A DNA stretch of 64,000 nucleotides from JACVRW01 sp963827065 (GTDB taxonomy: Bacteria > Actinomycetota > Thermoleophilia > Solirubrobacterales > Thermoleophilaceae). Position numbers and translations under genes: made by a program. Where the stretch lies: assembly GCA_963827065.1 (NCBI GenBank), contig CAWGZM010000003.1, positions 205,884-269,883 on the forward strand. Direction: 5' to 3'. Within the stretch, counting starts at the first letter, position 1. Each line of letters opens with the position of its first letter. Under the pieces are notes generated by a model, which was not told the DNA's origin, ran no database searches, and was given only the letters and a program-made list of their open reading frames with translations. Positions 51,420-63,747 of the stretch are shown one piece after another.

Positions 51420-51545
51420 GCGGTATCGATACCACAGGTGGCACGAACGACTCCTGCTTTCGCCTGTACGCAGGCGCGCCGACGAGGCCGATCAGAGTTG
51501 CGCTTTGCGCGAGAAGGAGCTGCTGGGCGGTGGGATCCTTTCCTC

Positions 51546-52040
51546 GTGACTGTGAGAGGGGCGAGAGGCGAGGACGCCGAGGCGATGGCGCGAGTAATGG
51601 CCGTGGTCGCCGAGGAGGGTTTGATAGCGACCGAGCCGCCAGTGGACATCGGCGCTCGTGCCCAGCGATTCCGGGAGACGATCGAGGGCGAGGGTCCCGA
51701 CGCGCTATGGGTGCTCGAGGACGGCGACCAGGTGGTGGGCCATGCGGATGTGCACGAGGCCAGCTCCGGCGTCCTCTCGCTCGGGATTGCGATCCTTCCC
51801 GAGGCGCGCGGGCTGGGAGGCGGCCGAGCGCTGCTCGAGGTGATCGTCGAGCACGGTCGCGCGTGCGGCGCGCACAAGCTGGAACTCGAGGTCTGGTCCG
51901 ACAATGCGCGCGCGATCGCGCTCTACGCCTCGGCTGGGTTCGAGGTCGAGGGGTTGCGCCGTGATCATTACCGCCGGCGCGACGGGTCCCTGCGCTCAGC
52001 CCTACTCATGGCGCGCCTGCTCAGCCCGGACGAGCACTGA
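51546..52040 (+). CDS. GNAT N-acetyltransferase
   Basis: The 164-residue acetyltransferase starts at GTG 51546 (VTVRGARGEDAEAMARVMAVVAEEG). Strands 4-5 and the acetyl-CoA loop are LSLGIAILPEARGLGGGRALLEVI; the C-terminal signature is LEVWSDNARAIALYASAGFEVEGLRRDHYRRRDGS. It resembles RimI/phosphinothricin acetyltransferase-like proteins. The substrate is unknown. Confidence 0.85.
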   Translation: MTVRGARGEDAEAMARVMAVVAEEGLIATEPPVDIGARAQRFRETIEGEGPDALWVLEDGDQVVGHADVHEASSGVLSLGIAILPEARGLGGGRALLEVIVEHGRACGAHKLELEVWSDNARAIALYASAGFEVEGLRRDHYRRRDGSLRSALLMARLLSPDEH

Positions 52041-52269
52041 GGCGCCGGTGGCTCGTGCACCCTTGCGCCTGCTAACCGCGACGCTGCTCTCGCGCTTCTC
52101 GTTTCGCCTGCTAGCGACGGCCTCGGGCATATATCCCGGAGTGTCACTTTGCGCGAAAAGCGGCGCTGCCGGAACAACGCGATGCGAGCAGTGGTCGCAC
52201 TGCTCGGACGCGGCTGACGAGCTCGTCCAACCCCGGTATGCGGCGAAGCACAGCGGGTACATCCACGAT

Positions 52270-54849
<2,580 letters not shown>

Positions 54850-54927
54850 GCCAGGGGTGGTGCTCTCGTAGGCGAGGAAACCGTCACACTGGGCCGCACC
54901 CAGGCCCCGCTCGACAAGGACGAGCTG

Positions 54928-56022
54928 GTGCTGGGCCTGCTGGCCGCTCCAGGGCTGCCCACCGAGATCGCGGAGGAGCTCGCGGCCGACCTGCCGCCCC
55001 TGCTCGCGGAGCGCGTCACCGACGCGGTCTCGTGGCGCGTCCCCGTCCTCACGGAGCCCGAGGCAACTCACTTGACGAGCGGCTTGGACGCGATCGACCT
55101 GGGTCGCGAGCGCATGCTGCGTCACGGATGGGATCTCGCCGTGTGCGTGACCGACGCCCCGCTGCGCATAGGGAGGCGGCCGATCGTGGCCGATGCGAGC
55201 GCCACGCACGGGGTTGCGCTGATCTCGCTGCCGGCGCTCGGGGCGATGCAGACGCGCCGGCGAGCTCGCGACGCGGTGATCCGGCTGGTCGACGGCTTGG
55301 TCGGCGAGAGCCTCGAGACAGGACACGGCGTGGCGGGACGACGGGTCCGCGTCGGGCGGCGGCTGGCCGAGCTCGCGGCACCGATCCGCGCGGTCGAGGC
55401 GCCGGATGTCGACGACGTGGACCTGCGCTTCGTCGCCGCGGTCGCGCGCGGGAACCTTCGGCTACTGACCGGCATGATCCGCGCCAACCGGCCCTGGCAC
55501 CTGATCGTGCGCCTCTCGCGCGCGCTCGCGGCCGCTGCCGCGGCGGTGGCGCTGGCGCTCGTGACCTCAGACCTCTGGAAGCTCTCGGATGCCCTCGACT
55601 GGATTCGCCTACTCGCGCTGATGGTGCTGTCGGTCGGCGCGACGGTGCTCTGGCTGATCGCGTCGCACCGCCTGTGGGAGCGGCCGCGGGGGCGGGCCAG
55701 CCGCGAGCAGACCGTGCTCTTCAACGTCGCAACGACGCTCACGCTGCTGCTGGGCGCCGCGTTCCTCTACGCGGCGCTGTTCGCGATGACGCTCTTGGGG
55801 GCGGCGCTGGTCATCGACAGCGGCGTCATGGCGCAGGCGCTCGGGCATGACGCGGGCATCGGCGACTACGCGGCCCTCGCCTGGATGGCGAGCTCGCTCG
55901 GCACGGTCGCCGGCGGCCTGGGCGCCGGCCTCGAGAGCGACGAGGCCGTGCGCGAGGCCGCGTACGGCTACCGGGCGGAGCGCACGAGCGAGCGCGAGAG
56001 TCGGGTGCCGGCGCACGCCTGA
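54928..56022 (+). CDS. Membrane protein of unknown function downstream of the Clp ATPase
   Basis: The protein is 364 residues from GTG 54928. The same frame is protein-like from just after the Clp stop (ETVTLGRTQAPLDKDELVLG), but no standard start codon is there, so the N terminus is unsure. A soluble N-terminal half (to about 195) precedes four hydrophobic helices (about 200-345). The close position after the Clp ATPase suggests co-transcription. No family is recognised. Confidence 0.65.
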   Translation: MLGLLAAPGLPTEIAEELAADLPPLLAERVTDAVSWRVPVLTEPEATHLTSGLDAIDLGRERMLRHGWDLAVCVTDAPLRIGRRPIVADASATHGVALISLPALGAMQTRRRARDAVIRLVDGLVGESLETGHGVAGRRVRVGRRLAELAAPIRAVEAPDVDDVDLRFVAAVARGNLRLLTGMIRANRPWHLIVRLSRALAAAAAAVALALVTSDLWKLSDALDWIRLLALMVLSVGATVLWLIASHRLWERPRGRASREQTVLFNVATTLTLLLGAAFLYAALFAMTLLGAALVIDSGVMAQALGHDAGIGDYAALAWMASSLGTVAGGLGAGLESDEAVREAAYGYRAERTSERESRVPAHA

Positions 56023-56437
56023 GCGAGTCGACAGCCGTGCCTGCCCGGCGGACGGGTACCACATGCGCTTCTCGAGGGGGTGATTTACCACGGCGAGCGC
56101 CTCCAGCTGCGTTCGACCGGGCGGCCGCGGACTCTTCGGTGAGGCGGTGCTCACCGAGGCAGCCATCAGAGCAGCGACAGCCAAGCGTTCGAGGCGCAAG
56201 CCGGCATCGAGCGGCGCCGGTGGCTGTGCGTGACCACCCGAATCGAGGTCGACGTGTGCACCGCCCACCTGACCACGTGCACGACTATTGAGGTCGCCGG
56301 GAACGACGCGCAGTGCGTCGAGCTCGCGGCGCTCCTTGCAGCTCGTCCCAAGCCGTGCACCCGGACGACCTTGATCGTGGAGCGCCGTGCGGCTAGGTTC
56401 GTCGCAGCGGGCAATTCGCAATTCTTAGGAGGTCGGG
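56023..56437. other. 415-base gap without a convincing gene
   Basis: A short plus frame from 56230 (MTTRIEVDVCTAHLTTCTTI) runs past the cupin start, but has no family match or ribosome site. Nothing else is recognisable except the strong AGGAGG site at the very end that belongs to the cupin gene. Confidence 0.5.
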
Positions 56438-56800
56438 ATGGCTGGGGTAGAGGCGCTCAATTTCGACTCACCGGATGAGACGCGGACGCCCGACAAGACT
56501 CGCGTCGACGTGATTCGCGTTGGGGGCACGACCGCTGCGCGCATGACGTTCGAGCCGGGCTGGAGGTGGTCGGAGTGCGTGAAGCCGGTCGTGGGCACGG
56601 ACAGCTGTCAGGTCCGGCACGTGGGTGTCGCTCAGTCCGGCAGGCTCCACATCACGCACGAGGACGGAACCGAGGCCGACATCGGGCCGGGCGACGCTTA
56701 CGTGATCGAGCCGGGCCATGACGGCTGGGTGGTAGGCGATGAGACTTTCGTCGGCTTCGAGTTCGAGGCGCGCTCGGCGGAGGAATACGCGCGCTCGTAG
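56438..56800 (+). CDS. Cupin-domain protein
   Basis: The 120-residue protein is preceded by AGGAGG. A cupin barrel is suggested by MTFEPGWRWSECVKPVVGTDSCQVRHVGVAQSGRLHITHEDGTEADIGPGDAYVIEPGHDGWVVGDETFVGFEF. The first motif lacks the usual pair of metal His (GWRWSE instead of GxxxxxHxH), so metal binding may differ. The function is unknown. Confidence 0.78.
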   Translation: MAGVEALNFDSPDETRTPDKTRVDVIRVGGTTAARMTFEPGWRWSECVKPVVGTDSCQVRHVGVAQSGRLHITHEDGTEADIGPGDAYVIEPGHDGWVVGDETFVGFEFEARSAEEYARS

Positions 56801-56990
56801 GCAGTGCGACCCCGTGGGGCCTTGTCAGCAGCGACGCGCTGGTAGCAGTCGACATGCCAACGGCCTAGCGGGGAGCAAGCAATCGGATCGCTCTCTCCTA
56901 TCCAACGCAGCATTGGGCACCGGTGCTGCTATGCGCAAGCTACCGACGCCGCCCTATTGGTTCTGCCACTGGCGACCGAAAGGAGTATCG

Positions 56991-57278
56991 ATGTACGCAC
57001 GCGTGGTCAGGTTTACGGACGTGGATCCCGGTCACATGGCCGGGCGCTTGGACGAGGTTGAGGCGAGCGAGGGACCGCCCGTGGACATTCCGGCCAAGGG
57101 CATCCAGATTCTCCACGACCCGGACCAGCGCACCGCGGTCGTAATACAGCTCTTCGAGACGGCCGACGACATGTCGGCCGCGGAGGACGCACTCGATGCG
57201 ATGGACCCGGCGGACACGCCAGGGACGCGCGCCTCGATCGACCGGTGCGAGATCAAGGCCGAGGTGGGACCGGGGTAA
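56991..57278 (+). CDS. Small dimeric alpha-beta-barrel-like protein
   Basis: The 95-residue protein from ATG 56991 is preceded by AAAGGAG. It reads MYARVVRFTDVDPGHMAGRLDEVEASEG...GIQILHDPDQRTAVVIQLFETADDMSAAEDALDAMDP. The beta-alpha-beta-beta-alpha pattern is like ABM/EthD-type ferredoxin-like barrels. The function is unknown. Confidence 0.65.
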   Translation: MYARVVRFTDVDPGHMAGRLDEVEASEGPPVDIPAKGIQILHDPDQRTAVVIQLFETADDMSAAEDALDAMDPADTPGTRASIDRCEIKAEVGPG

Positions 57279-57330
57279 GGCGCCGCCGCGCCGCACCACG
57301 CGCGTGGGCGTGCCAGCACCGAAGTGTTGG

Positions 57331-57411
57331 TTTGCGCGAAGCGGGAGGGCGGCCTCCGCTGCCGCTTTCCGTGCGACGGAGCACTCCCGCGTCGAGTTGC
57401 GCTTTGCGCGA
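57331..57411 (+). repeat. Two copies of the island motif TTTGCGCGA
   Basis: TTTGCGCGA occurs at 57331-57339 and 57403-57411. The second copy lies within GAGTTGCGCTTTGCGCGA (57394-57411), which is identical to 51495-51512. Other copies of the 9-mer are at 52148-52156 and 62345-62353. All are on the plus strand in gaps between island genes. The meaning is unknown. Confidence 0.5.
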
Positions 57412-57457
57412 CGACCGGCAGCGTCGCGCCAGGCTCCAGCGTCGCGCCAGGCTCTGA

Positions 57458-58155
57458 TCAGCGCGATGGGAAAGTTGTGACTGGGATCATCGGCTGGTGG
57501 CGGGCATGGACGGTCTCGATTATTTCGGCGTTGTCGATCCCCTGCAGGTAGACCGAGGTGATGCCGAGGTTGCTGTGGCCGAGTTGGCGCTGGATGACGA
57601 TCAGCGGGACGCCTTCGCGCGCCAGCTCGACCGCGTGGGCGTGCCGGAGTTGGTGCGGCGCGAAGCGCCGCCGGACCCCGGCGTGGACGGCGGTCCTGCG
57701 CAAGTCGGCTCGTGCGGCGGCGCTCGACCAGTGCCGTCCGCGTGTCGGACCGTTGATGACGCAGAGCAGCGGCCCGACGGGTAGCTGGAGCCGCAGCTCG
57801 AGCCACGGCTGCAGCTGTTCCCATCCCCACGCGTCCATGCCGACCTCGCGACGCCGGCCTCCTTCCCCCGCCGGACGAGCAGGGCACCGCGGCGCTGATC
57901 GAGGTCGGCTTCGGAAAGGGCGAGGGCTTCCTGGATCCGCAGCCCCGCGCGCCACAAGATTACGATCAGCCCGCGCAGCCGCCGGCCGTGGGCGCCGTCA
58001 CCGGCGGCGCCCATGACGGCGATGATCTCCTCGACATTGGGCGGGTCGGCCGGGTAGCGCAGACCCTTGTTGTGCGGCGGTCGACCGGCATGGAATCCGG
58101 GCATCGTTGCGGGCGATCGACGTCGGCCGGCGCGGTCGAGCAGGAGCTCGGACAT
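57458..58155 (-). pseudogene. Second tyrosine-type integrase (phage-integrase family), frameshifted
   Basis: From ATG 58155 the frame reads MSELLLDRAGRRRSPATMPG...VIILWRAGLRIQEALALSEADL-like sequence with the first catalytic Arg. At about 57860 the frame shifts; the match continues REVGMDAWGWEQLQPWLELR, then HQLRHAHAVELAREGVPLIV, RQLGHSNLGITSVYLQGID and a stop at 57458. Inserting one base restores a protein of about 232 residues with all catalytic residues (R, HxxR, H, Y). It is a small XerC/D-like recombinase. It marks a possible inner module boundary of the island. Confidence 0.82.
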
Positions 58156-58622
58156 GACCCCTCCTTTGGGCTCGTAGAAGGAGTCCGAGGATCGGTCAGG
58201 TCGACGGGAAGCGTACGCCCGACGGCGCTGCCGATGTGCCGCTGTCGCTCCGGGATCGAAGCGGCGGCGACTCGAGGATCGGTCGTACTATGGCCGTTGC
58301 CTCAAGGCGACAGCGATGGTGCTCGACCTCCATCCGATCGGCAGCTCACGCGCGCCCTCATTGTGCCTATGCACGGGACGCAACGCGTCCGGCCAAGTGG
58401 CGCTTCCGTGGGTCGTCGCCAAGCGAGCACCTCGTCGGCACCGCCTTAGGACGCCCGCATTCATGAGAGAGCGGGGCGCGGAATGCCGTAAGCGGATCCC
58501 GATCCGGACGGATCGTCTGCGGTGAAGAACAGGATCCGGCAGCGACGTCACGATCGCCTCGGAACACAGCGCCACGAGATCCTTGGGCGGCCCGAAGCCC
58601 GCGCTGATCCGACGGCGGGCAC
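58156..58622. other. Gap of 467 bases without a convincing gene
   Basis: Apart from a GGAGG ribosome site for the integrase on the minus strand (near 58165), no frame shows family similarity. It may contain the integrase promoter. Confidence 0.5.
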
Positions 58623-59186
58623 TCAGCGCCTGGTCTCGTACCTGGTCAGCACCACGCCGTCGGGAAACGTACGGGTCTCCACCAGGCTCAGGTTCACCCA
58701 GTTGTCCAGGGCCGTGAAGAACGGCGTGCCGCCGCCCACCAAGACCGGTGCGGTGGCCAGCACGTACTCGTCGATCAGCCCGGCCCGCATGGCCGCCGCG
58801 GCGAGTGTGGCACCGCCGATGTCCATGGGGCCGCCGTCGTCGGCCTTGAGCCTGGCGATCTCGGTGACCGCGTCGCCGGTGACCAGGCGGGTGTTCCAGT
58901 CGACCGTGCTGGTCGTCGAGGAGAACACCACCTTCGGCATGTCCTGCCAGCGGCGGGCGAACTCGATCTCCGCCGGTGTGGCGCCGGGCTGCTGGTCGGC
59001 GGTCGGCCAGTGGGAGCTCATCGTCTCCCACAGCTTGCGCCCGTACAGCGCCAGGCCCGTCGCCCCCACCCGGTCGGACCACCACTCGAACAGCTCGTCG
59101 CTCGGCACGCTCCAGCCGAGGTCGTCGCCGGGCGCGGCGATGTAGCCGTCCAGGCTCAGATTCATGCCAAAGGTCAGTTTCCGCAT
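58623..59186 (-). CDS. Dihydrofolate-reductase-family (RibD C-terminal) protein
   Basis: The 187-residue protein has the RibD_C/DHFR-like fold: RKLTFGMNLSLDGYIAAPGDDLGW at the N terminus, ALYGRKLWETMSSHWP, KVVFSSTTSTVDWNTRLV, MDIGGATLAAAAMRAGLIDEYVLATAPVLVGGGTPFF. Stand-alone members are NADPH-dependent reductases of unknown substrate, common near regulators and on islands. Length is normal. Confidence 0.9.
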   Translation of the reverse strand: MRKLTFGMNLSLDGYIAAPGDDLGWSVPSDELFEWWSDRVGATGLALYGRKLWETMSSHWPTADQQPGATPAEIEFARRWQDMPKVVFSSTTSTVDWNTRLVTGDAVTEIARLKADDGGPMDIGGATLAAAAMRAGLIDEYVLATAPVLVGGGTPFFTALDNWVNLSLVETRTFPDGVVLTRYETRR

Positions 59187-59851
59187 GGCGTCAGCCTCCC
59201 ATGAGTCGGCATTTCGGCGTACAGACCAGCACGGCGCGCAAAATCATCGGTCAGGCCACACCGAGGGCCAGCTGACCACCACGCCAAGCAGATACTCCGT
59301 ACGGAAAGGAACCGGTGCCGGCACACCGTCGCGTGGAGCCCGTCCCGAGCGCACTGGCCGAGGGCGGTGTGCCGTAACACTGGTTCGGTGATGTGTGCCG
59401 GTGAGGGGATAACAACCGGGACCGCGCCACGCCCATGTGCAGGCGTAGGCGAGGGCCTCCCGGCCAGACTCAGGCGCTCCTGCCCGGGACCGATTGCCCA
59501 GCGCCACGCAATCCACCGGACCACCACATGGTGCATAGGCATGACCTAATGCAGAGCAGGGGCGCCGACGGGACGGAGGCCTAAGTCAACTCGCTTGCGC
59601 AATCGCCTGGTTGCGAGCGTCTCCGTACTCGACGCGTGCGGGAGTTGGTTACGTCGCCAGAGCGGTAGCGGCGGGGTGACCCGATGGACGCCCCATCACC
59701 GGACACTCCATCGGCCGGGCTTACGGGACAACCAGGGTCGCGGATCGGCGCAGTGGGTGTGCCGCCGGCACCTGTCCCGTCGGGATTCGGCTTGCGGTGA
59801 CCCGCTCGGCCTCACTCGTGGACGCCTCGTGATTCCGCAAGTCGCCGGGCG
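59187..59851. other. 665-base gap without a convincing gene
   Basis: Several short open frames exist on both strands, but none resembles a known family, and no ribosome site precedes them. I see no hairpin of note. It may be eroded DNA between island modules. Confidence 0.5.
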
Positions 59852-61765
59852 CTACGGGGTGACGATGTTGAACCAGAACTCGAAGTCGTCGAGCAGGCCC
59901 ACGAACTCGTGCAGGATCTGCTCGTCGCCGTCGAGCTTTGCGCGGCCGTCGGCAATCTGGTCGGCGAGCCGTGCGGTGCCGAGGATCACTTCGTTGAGGT
60001 CGCTGCGGGCGATGCTGATGCGAACGTCGGCGTCGGAGGTGTCGGTCGCGCGGTGGCTGAGCGCCCCGTTGCGCACCAGCAGCGTCCACGTCTCGCCGAT
60101 GTCGGTGAGCGCGAGCACGAGGGTCATTGTGCGGTCGCCGGCGTTGCTGCCGTTGAGCCGCATGCCCAGGTAGTCGAGGAAGAGCTGGGTGCTCATGGCC
60201 CGCACGGAGTCGGGGCTGGCGGTGTTGGGGGTCGGCAGCTGCCGGACGCCGTCGCGGAGCTCCTGGGCGGCGGTCAAATAGAAGTTGCGCCACGGGCCCG
60301 ACTCGGCTTGGTAGCCGAGTTGCTCGAGCGCGGCGGCCTGCAGCTCGCGGGCGGACTCGTTGCCGGGGTCGGCGAAGACGACGTGGTTGACGACCTCGGC
60401 CACCCAGCGGTAGTCGCCCAGCTCGAAGGCCCCACGCGCCTTGTCGAGCGCCGCGTCGGCACCGCCCATGAACTCGACGTAGCGCTTGGCGGCGTCTTCG
60501 GGCGGGAGTGTGTGGAGCGTCGCCGGGTTGCCGTCGAACCAGCCCAAGTAGTTGACGTAGGTCGCCTTGACGTTGTGGTTGAGCGTGCCGTAGTAGCCGC
60601 GCAGTGCCCAGTGCCGCCCAAGCGTTGGAGGGAACTCGACCTGCTCGGCGATCTCGCTCGGGGTGAAGCCGTGATTGGCCAGCCGCAGCGTCTCGTCGTT
60701 GATGAAGCGGTAGCCGTCACGGCCCATGCCGAGCAGCTCCAGCACGCGGTCGCGGCCCCACGCGGGCCAGTGGTGCATGCCGTACATGACCTCGGCCCGG
60801 TCGCCCCACAGCTCGATCGTCTGCTCAAGGTACTTCGACCATGCCAGCGGATCGCGGATCTTCGTGCCGCGGATGGAGTAGGTGTTGTGCAGCGTGTGGC
60901 AGCAGTTCTCGGCCGCAGTGACCGCCTTGAACTGCTCGATGAACCAGTGCATCTCCGCCGGCGCCTCGCTGTCGGGCGCGAGCATGAACTCGAAGTCGAT
61001 CCCGGCGATCGTCATCCGTTGCCCGGTCTCGGTCACGTGGTCGGTCGGCGGCAGTACCGTGACGGTTCCCGACGAGGTGCTCACGCCCAGCCCAGCGCCG
61101 ACCTGGCCCTTGGGATCGGCCGGCAGCAGGTTGCCGTACATGTAGCTCGACCGGCGGCTCATCACGGTGCCCGCGAGCACGTTCTCGGCGAGCGCCGCCT
61201 CGAGGAAGCCCTCGGGCGCGACGATCTTGACCTGCCCGGCGCGGACGTCCGCCTCCTCGACAATTCCCCGCACGCCGCCGTAGTGGTCGACGTGACTGTG
61301 CGAATGCACAACGGCCACAACCGGCTTGCGCGGACGGTGGGCGTAGTACAGGTCCAGCGCCGCGCGCGCGGTCTCGGTCGATATCAACGGATCGAAGACC
61401 ACGATGCCGTCGTCGCCCTCAGCGATGGTGATGTTCGAGAGATCCAGCGTCCGAACCTGGTAAAGGCCCGGCACCACCTCGTAAAGCCCACCCTGGACCA
61501 CGAGCTGCATCTGCCGCCACAGACTCGGGTTGACCGTCTCCGGAGCGTCTGCCCCCTCCGCGATGAACCCGAAGCGCGACAGATCCCACACCGGCTTCCC
61601 GTCGGCCCCGACCACCTTCCCGCCGTCCGGCAGCGGCGCGACCAGACCCCGCGCCGCCTCCTCGAAGTCGCGGCGGTCGCTGAAGTCCAGCCCCGCGGCC
61701 ATCTCCGCGTTCGCCGCCCTGGTCGCCTCGCTCGCGTCACCCCGGCGATCCGCCGCCTCGCTCAT
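59852..61765 (-). CDS. Metallo-beta-lactamase-fold alkylsulfatase (SdsA-like)
   Basis: The 637-residue protein has the metal motif VVAVVHSHSHVDHYGGVRG (THxHxDH form, about 155), a second metal region in APDSEAPAEMHWFIEQFKAVTAAENCCHTLHN, an alkylsulfatase dimerisation part (LGWFDGNPATLHTLPPEDAAKRYVEFMGG), and a C-terminal SCP2-like domain (LFLDYLGMRLNG...). It hydrolyses linear primary alkyl sulfates such as SDS. No signal peptide is seen. It is the largest metabolic cargo gene of the island. Confidence 0.93.
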   Translation of the reverse strand: MSEAADRRGDASEATRAANAEMAAGLDFSDRRDFEEAARGLVAPLPDGGKVVGADGKPVWDLSRFGFIAEGADAPETVNPSLWRQMQLVVQGGLYEVVPGLYQVRTLDLSNITIAEGDDGIVVFDPLISTETARAALDLYYAHRPRKPVVAVVHSHSHVDHYGGVRGIVEEADVRAGQVKIVAPEGFLEAALAENVLAGTVMSRRSSYMYGNLLPADPKGQVGAGLGVSTSSGTVTVLPPTDHVTETGQRMTIAGIDFEFMLAPDSEAPAEMHWFIEQFKAVTAAENCCHTLHNTYSIRGTKIRDPLAWSKYLEQTIELWGDRAEVMYGMHHWPAWGRDRVLELLGMGRDGYRFINDETLRLANHGFTPSEIAEQVEFPPTLGRHWALRGYYGTLNHNVKATYVNYLGWFDGNPATLHTLPPEDAAKRYVEFMGGADAALDKARGAFELGDYRWVAEVVNHVVFADPGNESARELQAAALEQLGYQAESGPWRNFYLTAAQELRDGVRQLPTPNTASPDSVRAMSTQLFLDYLGMRLNGSNAGDRTMTLVLALTDIGETWTLLVRNGALSHRATDTSDADVRISIARSDLNEVILGTARLADQIADGRAKLDGDEQILHEFVGLLDDFEFWFNIVTP

Positions 61766-62571
61766 CGGCCGCTCCCATCAATCCTTCGGCGTGTTGGTCA
61801 CTCCCGACCAGCCCCGCGGAGGCGGTGGCCAGCCAGCAGGCTATATCTCCTGCCCTCCGCAGCACGACGTGGGCCGCCAACCACGCCCCGCGGTCGTCCA
61901 TCCGCTGAGCCGCCCAGGAAACGGCCCGATCGAATCAAAGACTGCCGCGGGCACACACGTGGCGAGCATCGTCAAGCGACAAGCGAGTGCCGACCCCGGA
62001 TGAGATCCGCAACGCGCCTATCTGGGGGCCGGCGCCGTTCCGGCGATCATCTCTCCGCTGGCGACACCGATCCACAGCATCGCCGTCGCCATCGCCTACG
62101 ACGAGCCCCGGTCGGATCCGCAATCCACGGCGATCCTGACGGCCGTGACGCTGATCATCACCCTCGCCGCAGAACCTGTCCCGCGCTCTTGCCAGGACTC
62201 AAGGACATCGCCAAATCGCGGACGTGTCGCCCCACCATCCTCGACTCGCCGCAGCAGCCGCGATCGGTCTGGCCAACAGCGTTCGCCATCCACTGGATCA
62301 GTGCCGCAACTGTGGAAACGCAGCACTCAGGGGGTCACCGCCGCTTTGCGCGATAAGCGGTGGTTCTCAGCCCATGATCTAGGCCCGTCGCCTCGACGGC
62401 GTCGGATCGCTATCTGGACTCACATTTGCGGACGCACTGGCCGTCGCTGGACGAGTAGACGTCCAACACGCGCTCCTCATGCCTGGGAGCCTTGGGCGCG
62501 CGCGCGTCGCTACCGGCGAGGATGGCGAGCTCCTCGGTGCGGTTCTGTTTTGGCGGCTGCCGGAGCCTCGC
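61766..62571. other. Gap of 806 bases with a possible membrane-protein fragment
   Basis: A stop-bounded plus frame at about 62005-62175 encodes two hydrophobic stretches (YLGAGAVPAIISPLATPIHS and ILTAVTLIITLAAE) that look like transmembrane helices. No start or family could be assigned, so it may be a transporter remnant. A perfect 6-bp stem around the TTTGCGCGA motif lies at 62341-62360. Nothing else is recognisable. Confidence 0.35.
62341..62360 (+). repeat. Palindromic copy of the TTTGCGCGA motif
   Basis: CCGCTT and AAGCGG (62341-62346 and 62355-62360) form a perfect stem that encloses TGCGCGAT. This is the most symmetric member of the TTTGCGCGA motif set in the island. It lies 230 bases beyond the end of the replication-relaxation gene. 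Confidence 0.45.
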
Positions 62572-63618
62572 CTAAGCGGCTCGCTTGAGCCGGTCGGGAC
62601 GCCCGGGCAGCCGTACTCGCCGCACGCCCTCTCTTAGACGGCGCTGCGCTTCGCCGGGCGGGAGCCTGGTCGCGCGTCGGGCTTCGAGGCTCCCGGAGTG
62701 GACATCGACCTCGCTGGCGAACAGCAGGCCTTCCCGGCCGATGTACGCGTGCTCGTCGGCCGACGCTGACGGATGCCACAGTCTGCCCGTCAGCTCCCGG
62801 TCCGCCGCGCTCAGAAATCGGTCGCGCTGGTCCTCGTCTTGGCAGACGAAGATCACGAACGGCCGACCGCGATCCGCGAAGCTGGTGTGTTGCCACCACC
62901 AGCAGAGGAAGGCGTCGTAGCGCCGGATCTTCTCGTAGTTCTTGTCGACCCGCCGGGTCCGGTCGTACTCGATCAACAGCACGTGGGCTCCGTCGCCGTC
63001 GTTTCGCGCGACCTCGAGCACCGCATCCGGTCGCACGAGCCGGGGCCGCGGATCGCGGAGGCCCTCGGCGGACCAGTAGTCGCCCACACCTAACACGCCT
63101 TGCCGGGCACGTGCCTCGCGCGGCGGCTCGATGTGCGTTTCTCCTTCCCAGGAGATAAAGCTTTCGCCGGCCTCGGCGCGGTAGGCCAGGATCCAGGCGT
63201 TGAGCTGCAACTCGTGGAGCACATGCCCGTAGTCAAAGACCTCGCGCGGCGCGAAGCGCTCCCGTCGCTCGACCAGCCCCGCGCGCTGCAGCAGCCGGTG
63301 GCCTTCCAGGCCGAGCTTGTAGGTCCACGGGAACGACCCGCGCCGGGAGAGCGGACGGAAGCGGTCGAGGTAGCCGGCGCGGAAGAGCTTCAGCAGCCGC
63401 CGGTCGGCGGCCTGCACCGAGCTCTTCGGCCACCACAGCTCTCGCAACTGCGGCGCCGTCAGGAACTTGTACCGGCGTACGTCTCGTACGAGAGCAAGGT
63501 CGCGCGGCTGCACCGCACACGGCACGAGCTCGCCGCGGCGGCCCCGCTGAATCACCGCTCCGTCGTACCGGTGGACCGCCTCGTAACTGGCAGGAAAACG
63601 AGGCTCAGTGCAGCGCAT
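62572..63618 (-). CDS. Replication-relaxation family protein
   Basis: The protein is 348 residues from ATG 63618; GTG 63555 (VIQRGRRGELVPCAVQPRDL) is a good alternative start. The N-terminal winged helix reads RDLALVRDVRRYKFLTAPQLRELWWPKSSVQAADRRLLKLFRAGYLDR. The nuclease-like core has VRPDAVLEVARNDGDGAHVLLIEYDRTRRVDKNYEKIRRYDAFL. Proteins of this family (PF13814) occur on plasmids and integrative elements and are thought to act in replication or DNA relaxation. It is transcribed inward from attR. The candidate arm-type repeats overlap its first codons. Confidence 0.85.
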   Translation of the reverse strand: MRCTEPRFPASYEAVHRYDGAVIQRGRRGELVPCAVQPRDLALVRDVRRYKFLTAPQLRELWWPKSSVQAADRRLLKLFRAGYLDRFRPLSRRGSFPWTYKLGLEGHRLLQRAGLVERRERFAPREVFDYGHVLHELQLNAWILAYRAEAGESFISWEGETHIEPPREARARQGVLGVGDYWSAEGLRDPRPRLVRPDAVLEVARNDGDGAHVLLIEYDRTRRVDKNYEKIRRYDAFLCWWWQHTSFADRGRPFVIFVCQDEDQRDRFLSAADRELTGRLWHPSASADEHAYIGREGLLFASEVDVHSGSLEARRATRLPPGEAQRRLREGVRRVRLPGRPDRLKRAA

Positions 63619-63629
63619 AGTGCAGCGCA
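63608..63629 (+). repeat. Two GTGCAGCGCA direct repeats inside attR (candidate integrase arm sites)
   Basis: GTGCAGCGCA occurs at 63608-63617 and 63620-63629, about 60 bases inside the attR core, in the same orientation as the three copies inside attL. A true att site has such arm repeats on both sides of the core after circularisation. Confidence 0.6.
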
Positions 63630-63689
63630 CCCCATTTCGGGAGCCCGCAAACCCGCTCCCAGAGCGGAAAAGCAGCTCCATACGTCCTC

Positions 63690-63747
63690 GTCTCGAAAAC
63701 CGTTGTGGGCCTTACGGTCCACCGAGGGTTCAATCCCTCCCCCTCCG
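63690..63747 (+). repeat. attR core (partial tRNA-Ser copy)
   Basis: The 58 bases repeat the 3' part of the tRNA-Ser at 42062-42120 with a single missing G in the T-loop. The D-arm and acceptor 5' strand are absent, so it is not a tRNA gene. The 253 bases to the window end (63748-64000) lie outside the island and show no gene that I can support. Confidence 0.88.

Noticed and set aside
59909..62356. 815-codon plus-strand open frame
   Set aside because: It is antisense to the well-supported alkylsulfatase, has no motif and shows the Arg/His/Gly-rich composition of GC-rich shadow frames.
63690..63747. Second tRNA-Ser gene
   Set aside because: Only the 3' part is present, with a T-loop deletion; it is the attR copy, not a functional tRNA.
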